From an uncultured Verrucomicrobia subdivision 3 bacterium (GTDB lineage: Bacteria > Verrucomicrobiota > Verrucomicrobiia > Limisphaerales > UBA11358): 64,000 nt of DNA. The position numbers were made by a program, and so were the translations under genes. This document shows positions 9,928 to 17,038 of the stretch, in pieces (within the stretch, counting starts at the first letter, position 1; every line of letters starts with the position of its first letter). Under the pieces are notes generated by a model, which saw only the letters and a list, made by a program, of their open reading frames with translations, ran no database searches and had not been told where the DNA came from. The stretch spans positions 1 to 64,000 of the forward strand of contig CAIXBQ010000125.1 in the NCBI GenBank assembly GCA_903917705.1, in the 5' to 3' direction.

Positions 9928-9956
9928 TTGACGCCCCGTGGTCTGGCTGCGATTAT
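9928..9956 (+). promoter_or_regulatory. Possible sigma-70 promoter upstream of the GT2 gene
   Basis: TTGACG at 9928-9933 and GATTAT at 9951-9956 are spaced by 17 nt, matching 5/6 and 4/6 positions of the sigma-70 boxes. It would drive the GT2-epimerase-methyltransferase genes that start at 10083. The surrounding 174 nt are GC-rich and otherwise empty. This is a pattern match only. Confidence 0.3.
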
Positions 9957-10082
9957 CGCGCCGCTTGGCGCAGGAACCAGCGGTGAATACGGCCGGCAAA
10001 CCATTCGCGGCCGGCGCGCGGAACCCCGCCGGACCGGCTGCGGGCCGGCGGCAAGCAATTCGCCAAACGAAAGGCCATGCTC

Positions 10083-11012
10083 ATGAAAAAGATCAGCGTC
10101 ATTTCCGGTTGCTACAATGAAGAGGGCAACCTGCAGGAGTTTTACGACCGGCTGATGGCGGTCTTCCGCAAGCTGCCGGGCTATTCGTACGAGATTGTCA
10201 TCGCGGATAATTGCTCGACGGATCGCAGCCGGGAAATTCTGCGCGCGCTGGCGGCGAAAGACCCGAACTTCAAGGTTATCCTGAACGCGAATAATTTCGG
10301 CCACATCCGCTCGCCCTTCAATGCGCTGCTGCAGGCGACCGGCGACGCGGTGGTGGCGCTCTGCTCGGATCTGCAGGAGCCGCCGGAGATGATCGGCGAA
10401 TTCGTCCGGCAGTGGGAGGCGGGCCATCAGGTGGTTTGCGCGGTCAAGCCGACGAGCCTGGAAAATCCGCTGATGTTCCAATTGCGCCGCGTGTATTACC
10501 GGTTGCTGGCGAGCATCTCCGAGACGCCCCAAATCCAGAACTTCACGGGGTTCGGCCTGTATGACCGGAAAGTGATTGATGCCGTCAAGCGGTTCAATGA
10601 GCCGTATCCCTATTTCCGCGGCCTGATCAGCGAGATCGGGTTCAAGCGGGTGGAGGTGCCGTTCCAGCAGGCGGCCCGGCGGCATGGTAAGACGAAGAAT
10701 AACTGGTTCACGCTTTACGATCTGGCCATGACCGGCTTTGTGAACCACACGAAGCTGCCGCTGCGGCTGGCGGCGTTCTCCGGATTCATCCTGGCTTTTT
10801 TGAGCCTGCTGGTGGCGGTGGGCTATTTCGTCTACAAGCTGTTATTCTGGCAGACCTTCAGCCTCGGGCTCGCGCCCATGGTGATCGGTTTGTTCTTCTT
10901 TTCCTCCGTCCAGCTGATCTTCATCGGCCTGCTGGGCGAGTATATCGGCGCCATCTGGACCCAGGTCAAAAACAAGCCGCTGGTAATCGAGGAAGAGCGC
11001 ATCAATTTTTGA
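10083..11012 (+). CDS. Family 2 glycosyltransferase (polyprenyl-phosphate sugar synthase type)
   Basis: The N-terminal GT-A domain starts ISVISGCYNEEGNL, has the nucleotide-binding ADNCSTDRS segment and a DLQEPPEM stretch in place of the usual DxD-type DLQ.PPE seen in GtrB/ArnC/Dpm1-like enzymes. Two C-terminal membrane helices follow (FILAFLSLLVAVGYFVY and VIGLFFFSSVQLIFIGLLGEY), typical of bacterial enzymes that load a sugar onto undecaprenyl phosphate. The product would feed GT-C transferases such as the two encoded just upstream. ATG 10083 is preferred, as GAAAGG lies 9 nt before it; ATG 10077 is two codons earlier. It is followed after 6 nt by the epimerase gene, so co-transcription is likely. 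Confidence 0.88.
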   Translation: MKKISVISGCYNEEGNLQEFYDRLMAVFRKLPGYSYEIVIADNCSTDRSREILRALAAKDPNFKVILNANNFGHIRSPFNALLQATGDAVVALCSDLQEPPEMIGEFVRQWEAGHQVVCAVKPTSLENPLMFQLRRVYYRLLASISETPQIQNFTGFGLYDRKVIDAVKRFNEPYPYFRGLISEIGFKRVEVPFQQAARRHGKTKNNWFTLYDLAMTGFVNHTKLPLRLAAFSGFILAFLSLLVAVGYFVYKLLFWQTFSLGLAPMVIGLFFFSSVQLIFIGLLGEYIGAIWTQVKNKPLVIEEERINF

Positions 11013-11018
11013 AATGAG

Positions 11019-12053
11019 ATGAACCCGTTGGCTCCCGATCTTGATCATGTGCTGGCCGGCACGGCGGGGCTTTGGGACGAACTGCGCGGGCAGCGGATTT
11101 TCATCACGGGCGGCACGGGATTCTTCGGCCGCTGGCTCCTGGAAAGCTTGGCGCGGGCCAATGACCGGCTGGGCCTGGGGGCTTCGGCGGTGGTGCTGTC
11201 GCGTCAGCCGGAGGCTTTCGCCGCGCGGATGCCGCACCTGGCCGGCCGGCCGGACCTGGAATTTCACACCGGCGATGTGCGGAATTTTTCGTTTCCCGAC
11301 GGCCCATTTCCCTACGTCATCCATGCCGGGACAACCTCCAGTGCGCCGGTGGCGCCGGCGGAAATGCTGGAAACCATCGTGGCGGGAACCCGGCGCGTGC
11401 TGGAATTGGCGGCGGCCCGCGGAACCCGCAAGTTGCTGTTTGTCAGTTCGGGTGCGGTCTATGGGCGCCAGCCGTCCGGCCTCACGCATATTCCCGAAGA
11501 CTATGCGGGCGCTCCCGATCCGCTTGATCCGGCCTCGGCTTATGGCGAGGGAAAGCGCGCGGCGGAGCGGCTGTGCGCCGTGGCCGGCCAGGGAACCGCG
11601 CTGGAGGCCAAGATTGCCCGGTGCTTCGCGTTCGTCGGGCCGCATCTACCCTTGGACGCGCATTTTGCCATCGGTAATTTCATTCGCGACGGGTTGCGCG
11701 GCGGTCCGATCCACGTGCGCGGCGACGGGACGCCGTATCGCTCTTATCTTTATGCGGCCGACCTGATGGTCTGGCTCTGGACGATTCTGTTTCGCGGCCA
11801 ATCCTGCCATCCCTATAACGTCGGCTCGGAAGACGCGCTGACCATCAGCGAGGTGGCCGGGGCGGTGGCGCAAGCATTCCAGCCGGCGCGCCCGGTGATC
11901 ATTGACCAAAAGCCCGCCCCCGGGGCGGTCGCTGCGCGTTACCTCCCCGACACCCGGCGGGCGCAGCGGGAATTAGGTCTGCAAACCAGGATCAATTTGG
12001 GGGACGCAATCCAACGAACCATCTCATGGCATCAGAAAACCAATCAACGCTGA
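11019..12053 (+). CDS. NAD-dependent sugar epimerase/dehydratase (extended SDR)
   Basis: This is an extended short-chain dehydrogenase of 344 residues that acts on nucleotide-activated sugars. The Rossmann glycine motif TGGTGFFGRWLLE lies near residue 30, SSGAVYG supplies the catalytic serine region, and YGEGK supplies the Tyr-x-x-x-Lys pair. The C-terminal half (FAFVGPHLPLD, GDGTPYRSYLYAADL, YNVGSEDALTI) matches the substrate-binding part of this family. Reaction type (epimerase, 4,6-dehydratase or decarboxylase) cannot be told. The gene ends 28 nt inside the following methyltransferase gene, indicating translational coupling. The pair is likely involved in making an unusual sugar for the surface glycan. 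Confidence 0.87.
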   Translation: MNPLAPDLDHVLAGTAGLWDELRGQRIFITGGTGFFGRWLLESLARANDRLGLGASAVVLSRQPEAFAARMPHLAGRPDLEFHTGDVRNFSFPDGPFPYVIHAGTTSSAPVAPAEMLETIVAGTRRVLELAAARGTRKLLFVSSGAVYGRQPSGLTHIPEDYAGAPDPLDPASAYGEGKRAAERLCAVAGQGTALEAKIARCFAFVGPHLPLDAHFAIGNFIRDGLRGGPIHVRGDGTPYRSYLYAADLMVWLWTILFRGQSCHPYNVGSEDALTISEVAGAVAQAFQPARPVIIDQKPAPGAVAARYLPDTRRAQRELGLQTRINLGDAIQRTISWHQKTNQR

Positions 12054-13291
12054 CCTCGCCCGAAAACCGGCCGGTGAAAACATCCTTGCGCGGCTGTCCC
12101 GTTTGCGGCGGGGCCGCGTGCGAAGTTTTGCATTCGCAAAAATTTGTTTTGCCGGAAGGGCATCCCCTGGCGGCCGGCTATGAAGTCGTGGTTTGCGGCC
12201 AGTGCGGCTTCGTCTATGCGGACACCCAGGTCAGCCAGCACGATTACGACGTGTTCTATGCGCGCTATTCGAAATACGAGAGCAACAGCACGTCAACCGG
12301 GGGCGGCGGTTCGCCGGAGGACGCCCGGCGTTTGAAAGAAATGGCGGGGTGCATCGCCGCCATGCTTCCCGACCGGCAGTCGCGGTTGGTGGATATTGGC
12401 TGCGCCAACGGCGGGCTCCTGAAAGAGCTGCACGATCTGGGTTATACCCGGCTCTGCGGCATCGATCCGTCCCCGGCTTGCGTGGCGGCCGCCAGGGCGG
12501 CCGGAGCCGCCGAAGGTTTTGTCGGGACTCTGTCAGCGCTCCCGCCGGACGCGGGGGAATTTGACGGGGTGATTCTCTCGCACGTGCTGGAACACGTCCA
12601 GGACTTGCGGCAGGCGGTCGCGGGCATCCGCCGGCTGGCGCGCTCGGCGGGTATGGTCTATGTGGAAGTGCCCGATGCCGCGCGTTATGTCGAATGTCTC
12701 CTGGCTCCCTTTCAGGATTTTAACACCGAACATATTAATCATTTCTCCGCCTGCTCTTTGCGTAATCTGTTTGTCACGCAGGGATGGCATCAAAAAAGCG
12801 GGGGCGGTAAAACTTTGTTCGCGGCACCCGCCATGCCCTATCCGGCGGTGTTCGGATTCTTTACGAAAGACAACGCGGCGATGGAGTCCGGTTCGCTGGA
12901 AACGGACGCGGAATTACGGATCCGGATGGCGGAATACATCGCCGCTTCCCAGGCCATGATGCAATCCATTGACCGGAAGATTGAGGCGGTTCTGAGGGGG
13001 AATGATTCGGTGATTGTCTGGGGCACGGGTCAGCTGGCCATGAAACTGTTGGGCGAAACCTGCCTCGCCCGGGCAAAGATCGCCGCTTTCGTGGATGGCA
13101 ATCCGATCAACCAGGGGAAGCGGCTGAAAGGCATTCCCATTCTCGCGCCCGCCCGGGTGGTCGGGTCGGAACAGCCGATCATTATCACTTCCATTATTCA
13201 GGGACAGGCCATTGCTCAGGCCATCCGTCGGTTGAACCTCCCCAACCCGGTCGTTTTGCTGACCAACGATGATGTCCCGGGCATCCATTAA
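12026..13291 (+). CDS. Class I SAM-dependent methyltransferase with zinc-ribbon N-terminus (sugar C-methyltransferase type)
   Basis: Three parts can be seen. Residues about 15-75 contain CPVCGG and CGQCGF, a putative zinc-binding domain found in sugar methyltransferases such as TylC3/NovU-type C-methyltransferases. The centre has SAM motif I (VDIGCANGG) and the LSHVLEHVQD motif. The C-terminal domain (VIVWGTGQLAMKLL, FVDGNP, GIPILAP) is the Rossmann-like domain seen in the same C-methyltransferase family. These enzymes add a branch methyl to a keto-deoxysugar nucleotide. The gene overlaps the upstream epimerase by 28 nt, supporting action on the epimerase product. Family is well supported; the C-methylation is inference from domain order. 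Confidence 0.85.
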   Translation: MASENQSTLTSPENRPVKTSLRGCPVCGGAACEVLHSQKFVLPEGHPLAAGYEVVVCGQCGFVYADTQVSQHDYDVFYARYSKYESNSTSTGGGGSPEDARRLKEMAGCIAAMLPDRQSRLVDIGCANGGLLKELHDLGYTRLCGIDPSPACVAAARAAGAAEGFVGTLSALPPDAGEFDGVILSHVLEHVQDLRQAVAGIRRLARSAGMVYVEVPDAARYVECLLAPFQDFNTEHINHFSACSLRNLFVTQGWHQKSGGGKTLFAAPAMPYPAVFGFFTKDNAAMESGSLETDAELRIRMAEYIAASQAMMQSIDRKIEAVLRGNDSVIVWGTGQLAMKLLGETCLARAKIAAFVDGNPINQGKRLKGIPILAPARVVGSEQPIIITSIIQGQAIAQAIRRLNLPNPVVLLTNDDVPGIH

Positions 13292-13409
13292 AACATGGTT
13301 CGCGGGATTGCGGGCATCCCTCGAAAACCGTGCCCATTGTTTTTGCGGATTTGATTTGGTCCTTTATTGGTTGCCTGATTAAGCAGACAGGTTAAAACTG
13401 TCGAAAAAT

Positions 13410-15221
13410 ATGATCCGACTCGCCGACTATGTCGCCCAAACGCTTGCCGCGCGGGGTGTTCGTCATCTGTTTCTGGTCACGGGTGGCGGGGCGATGCATT
13501 TGAACGATGCTTTCGGCCGGTGCGAACAGTTGCGCTATGTATGCTGTCATCACGAACAGGCGTGTGCGATGGCGGCGGAAGGGTATGCCCGGGTCACCAA
13601 CCAGATTGGCGTGGTCAATGTGACCAGCGGCCCCGGCGGCATCAATGCGCTCAATGGCGTTTTCGGCGCGTGGACGGATTCCATTCCAATGCTGGTGATC
13701 TCCGGCCAGATGAAGCGCGAGACTTTGCTGGCCACCAACGGATTGACCGGGAAGCTTCGGCAGTTGGGCGATCAGGAGGCGGATGTTATCCAGATGGTGA
13801 AGGGGATCACGAAACATGCCCAGCTGATTACTGATCCGGCCACCATCCGTTATCATCTTGAGAAAGCGCTCTTTCTGGCCACCCACGGACGGCCCGGCCC
13901 GTGCTGGCTCGACGTGCCGGTGGATGTGCAGGCGGCCATGGTGGATCCGGACTCCATGCTGGCGTATGATCCCATTGTCGACACCATTCAATGGGACCTG
14001 GCCGCCTTGCGGAAGCAGGCGGCGGAAGTCGTGCAACGGCTCCTTGCCGCCAAACGCCCGGTCATTCTTGGTGGAACCGGTGTGCGTCTGGCCGGCGCGG
14101 TCGAGCCGTTCCGACAACTGGCTGAACGGCTGAACATCCCGGTCACCACGGCCTGGACGCATGATTTGATCCCATCGGATCATCCGTTGTATTGTGGTCG
14201 TCAGGGAACCATCGGAACGCGTCCCGGCAACTTCACCGTTCAGAATTCCGATTTCGTGCTGATCTTGGGCAGCCGCATGTGCATCCGGCAAATCAGCTAC
14301 AATTGGGGGAGTTTCGCCCGCGCCGCCTTCAAGGTTCAGGTGGATGTGGATGCTGCCGAACTGGCCAAGCCGACTTTTCGCGCGGATCTGCCGGTCCACT
14401 CGGATACTCGTTTGTTTTTGGAACTGCTGTTGGCACAGCTCCCGGCGGCGCTCCCGCCATTGCCCTTGCATGCTGAGTGGCTTAAATGGTGCCGGGAACG
14501 CTTGGAGCGGTATCCTGGCGTGTTGCCGAAACAGCGCACCGCCGAACCGGGGACCATCAACCAATATCACTTTGTCGAGCTGTTGTTCGCGGCTTCCCGG
14601 CCGGGTGACATTTTTGTCTGCGGCGACGCCTCTGCCTGCATCACGCCGTTTCAAGCCGGGCTGTTGAAACCGGGACAGCGCCTGTTCAGCAACTCCGGCT
14701 GCGCCTCCATGGGTTACGATCTGCCTGCCGCCATCGGCGCCGCGTTTGCCGCACCTCAACAGCGCGTCATTTGTCTCGCCGGTGACGGTAGCCTGCAAAT
14801 GAACATCCAGGAACTCGCCACGGTCGCGCATCACCGCCTCCCCATCAAGCTGTTCGTCCTTTGCAATGGTGGTTACCTTTCGATCCGGTCGACCCAAAAG
14901 GCGTTTTTTAAACTGCTCGTCGGCGAAGGTCCGGAAAGCGGCGTCAGCTTCCCGGATTTTGTCAAGCTTGCCGGGGCCTACGGACTGCCTGCGCGGCGGC
15001 TTGACCCAACGCGCGCGTCGGAAGACATCGCCGAAATCCTCGCCGCCCCGGGGCCGCAGGTTGTTGTCGTGGAACTCGATCGCACCCAGTCATTTGAACC
15101 CAAGCTCAGTTCCCGGCGGCTGCCGGATGGCCGGATGGTCACGGCGCCTTTGGAAGATATGGCGCCTTTTCTTGAGCGGGACGAGTTCCGTTCCAATATG
15201 CTGATACCCGCGGCGGATTGA
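13410..15221 (+). CDS. Thiamine pyrophosphate-binding enzyme (acetolactate synthase-like)
   Basis: This 603-residue protein has all three domains of the TPP decarboxylase family: the N-terminal PYR domain with the cofactor-activating glutamate in CCHHEQACAMAAEGYAR, the central Rossmann-like domain (KRPVILGGTGVRLAGA), and the C-terminal PP domain with GDGSLQMN and the downstream NGGY metal/diphosphate motif. Biosynthetic acetolactate synthases have similar architecture, but this gene is not next to an IlvN small subunit or ilv genes. Its neighbours, HAD phosphatase and NeuB-like synthase, overlap it and each other by 4 nt, so the enzyme most likely acts in sugar biosynthesis. TPP enzymes of this class are known to attach two-carbon units to keto-sugars (YerE type), one possible role. 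A hairpin (GACAG/CTGTC, 13386-13402) sits just upstream. Confidence 0.85.
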   Translation: MIRLADYVAQTLAARGVRHLFLVTGGGAMHLNDAFGRCEQLRYVCCHHEQACAMAAEGYARVTNQIGVVNVTSGPGGINALNGVFGAWTDSIPMLVISGQMKRETLLATNGLTGKLRQLGDQEADVIQMVKGITKHAQLITDPATIRYHLEKALFLATHGRPGPCWLDVPVDVQAAMVDPDSMLAYDPIVDTIQWDLAALRKQAAEVVQRLLAAKRPVILGGTGVRLAGAVEPFRQLAERLNIPVTTAWTHDLIPSDHPLYCGRQGTIGTRPGNFTVQNSDFVLILGSRMCIRQISYNWGSFARAAFKVQVDVDAAELAKPTFRADLPVHSDTRLFLELLLAQLPAALPPLPLHAEWLKWCRERLERYPGVLPKQRTAEPGTINQYHFVELLFAASRPGDIFVCGDASACITPFQAGLLKPGQRLFSNSGCASMGYDLPAAIGAAFAAPQQRVICLAGDGSLQMNIQELATVAHHRLPIKLFVLCNGGYLSIRSTQKAFFKLLVGEGPESGVSFPDFVKLAGAYGLPARRLDPTRASEDIAEILAAPGPQVVVVELDRTQSFEPKLSSRRLPDGRMVTAPLEDMAPFLERDEFRSNMLIPAAD

Positions 15222-15871
15222 AGCTCATGCCGATCACGCAATTATTTTTTGATCTGGACGGGACGCTGGTGGATTCCTTGCCCGGCATCGCTTTTTCCGT
15301 CGAAGCGGCGCTGGCGCAGGTGTCTCCCGGCCGGCGGATGCCGGATTTGTTGCCGTTTATTGGCCCGCCGGTCCGCGAAATATTCCGTCGGGCTCTGCCG
15401 GAAGACGATCCTGAAATTCTCTCTCGCCTCGAACAGTTCTTCCGCGCCAGTTATAATTCCGAAGGCTGGCGCAAAACCCGGACTTATCCCGGCGTGGAAA
15501 AAGTTCTCGCCCAAGTCTGCCAGACCGGGCGGATCTGCCGTGTGCTGACCAACAAGCCGAAACAGCCGAGCCATGCCATTCTCCAAAACTTCAGCCTGGA
15601 CCGGTTCTTCCGCGAGGTCATAACTCCGGATATGCGGACGCCCCCTTATTCATCCAAGGCTGAAGCCGCCGCGGACGCCTGTCAGCGTAATGCGCTGGTG
15701 GGTGGGGAAGTCTTGTTGGTTGGCGATTCTGCCGATGACGGGGCGGCGGCGGCTGCCTGCGGATTCAAGTTTGCCGCTGCCACGTTTGGCTATGGTCGCG
15801 CTTTTGAAAGCTGCCCGACCCCGGTTCATTATCGTTTGGAACAATTCGAAGACCTTTTGCACATCCTATGA
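15218..15871 (+). CDS. HAD-family phosphatase (phosphoglycolate phosphatase-like)
   Basis: This is a haloacid dehalogenase-like hydrolase of about 217 residues. Motif I DLDGTLVDS supplies the nucleophile aspartate, TNKPKQ is motif II/III region, and VGDSADDG is motif IV with the metal-binding aspartates; a helical cap lies between motif I and II. Substrates of such enzymes are small phosphates. Between a TPP enzyme and a NeuB-like synthase it could dephosphorylate a sugar phosphate, as NanP-type phosphatases do in nonulosonate pathways. The reading frame opens at a TTG (15218) that overlaps the TPP stop codon; ATG 15227 is an equally likely start. It shares an ATGA overlap with the next gene, so the three are translationally coupled. 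Confidence 0.85.
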   Translation: MKLMPITQLFFDLDGTLVDSLPGIAFSVEAALAQVSPGRRMPDLLPFIGPPVREIFRRALPEDDPEILSRLEQFFRASYNSEGWRKTRTYPGVEKVLAQVCQTGRICRVLTNKPKQPSHAILQNFSLDRFFREVITPDMRTPPYSSKAEAAADACQRNALVGGEVLLVGDSADDGAAAAACGFKFAAATFGYGRAFESCPTPVHYRLEQFEDLLHIL

Positions 15872-16998
15872 ACACCACCTTGTCTAACCCGATCAACTCC
15901 CAGCCGGTTCTGAATAATATTTTCCAGGAACTGTTCGTTCTGGAAATGGCTAACAACCACTGGGGAAAGCTGGAGCGCGGCTTGCGCATCATCTCCGAAT
16001 TCTCGCAGGTTGTCCGCTTCAACAATATGCGGGCGACCATTAAGCTCCAGTTCCGCGATGTGGACGCCTTTATCCACAAGGATTTCCGGGCGCGGACGGA
16101 CGTGCGCTACATCAAGAAAACTTTGGATACGAGATTATCCAAAAAAGAATTTGGCACGCTGGTCGCGTCCGTCCGCGACCACGGTTGCCTGACCTCGGCG
16201 ACCCCGTTCGACGAGGCTTCGGTGGATTTGTGCGAGGAGTTTGACTTGGACATCATCAAGCTGGCCAGCTCGGACATCAATGACTGGTTTCTCATTGAAC
16301 GCGTGGCCAAGACGCGCAAGCCGGTTTCTTTCTCGACCGGCGGATCCTCGCTCAAGGATGTGGACGACCTTGTGAAATTCTTTTCCAACCGCGCCATTCC
16401 TTTTGCCGTCAACCATTGCGTGTCGCTTTACCCCAGCGAGGATTCCGACCTCGACTTGAACCAGCTCGATTTCCTGCGAAATCGCTATCCGCAGGCGGTC
16501 ATCGGCTTGTCCACCCACGAATATCGCAGCTGGGACGCTTCGATGCTCATCGCCTATGCCAAGGGCGCGCGAACCTTCGAGCGGCACATTGATATTGAGG
16601 CCGATGGCATTCCGGTTTCGCCCTATTGCTCGCATCCCCATCAGCTGGATGCCTGGTTCAAGGCTTTCAAAAAAGCGAAGGAGATGTGCGGCGGAAGTTC
16701 CACCGAACGGCGCTTCGTCCCGCCGAAAGAAGCCAATTACCTCGATGGCCTCGTGCGCGGGGTGTACGCCCGGCGCGATTTGCCCGCCGGCTACCAGATC
16801 CACCATGACAGCATTATTGAGGATTTCTATCTGGCGGTTCCGCTCCAGAAAGGCCAGTTGTCCTGCCGCGAAATGATGAACGGCGAACGGTTGACCGTGC
16901 CGGTTCAAAAGGATCAGCCATTGATGGTGGAGGCCATTGATTCGCCTTACGCCCGGGTCGAGTCGCTGAAGCGGGAAATATATCAACGCGGGCTGTAG
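15868..16998 (+). CDS. N-acetylneuraminate synthase family protein (NeuB-like, with C-terminal SAF-type domain)
   Basis: NeuB-family enzymes condense phosphoenolpyruvate with a six-carbon sugar to give nonulosonic (sialic-like) acids. This 376-residue protein has the TIM-barrel landmarks in order: LEMANNHWG near residue 28, IKLQF, IIKLASSDINDW, STGGSS, HCVSLYPS and the GARTFERHI motif. A C-terminal SAF/antifreeze-like domain follows (RGVYARRDLPAGYQI). Two loops differ from ordinary sialic acid synthases: STHEY replaces the usual SDH region, and VSPYCSHPHQL replaces the usual GPDH region. That suggests a different sugar substrate. No CMP-sugar synthetase or epimerase of the sialic acid type is nearby. 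The start ATG overlaps the HAD stop (ATGA). Confidence 0.85.
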   Translation: MNTTLSNPINSQPVLNNIFQELFVLEMANNHWGKLERGLRIISEFSQVVRFNNMRATIKLQFRDVDAFIHKDFRARTDVRYIKKTLDTRLSKKEFGTLVASVRDHGCLTSATPFDEASVDLCEEFDLDIIKLASSDINDWFLIERVAKTRKPVSFSTGGSSLKDVDDLVKFFSNRAIPFAVNHCVSLYPSEDSDLDLNQLDFLRNRYPQAVIGLSTHEYRSWDASMLIAYAKGARTFERHIDIEADGIPVSPYCSHPHQLDAWFKAFKKAKEMCGGSSTERRFVPPKEANYLDGLVRGVYARRDLPAGYQIHHDSIIEDFYLAVPLQKGQLSCREMMNGERLTVPVQKDQPLMVEAIDSPYARVESLKREIYQRGL

Positions 16999-17038
16999 GG
17001 TTGCGCGTTGTTCCCGCCGGGCGCCCCTTTGGGGATTG

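Noticed and set aside
8724-10748. 674-codon minus-strand frame across the GT-C and GT2 genes
   Set aside because: It covers two well-supported genes and a gap and is Arg/His/Gln-rich, as expected for a shadow frame.
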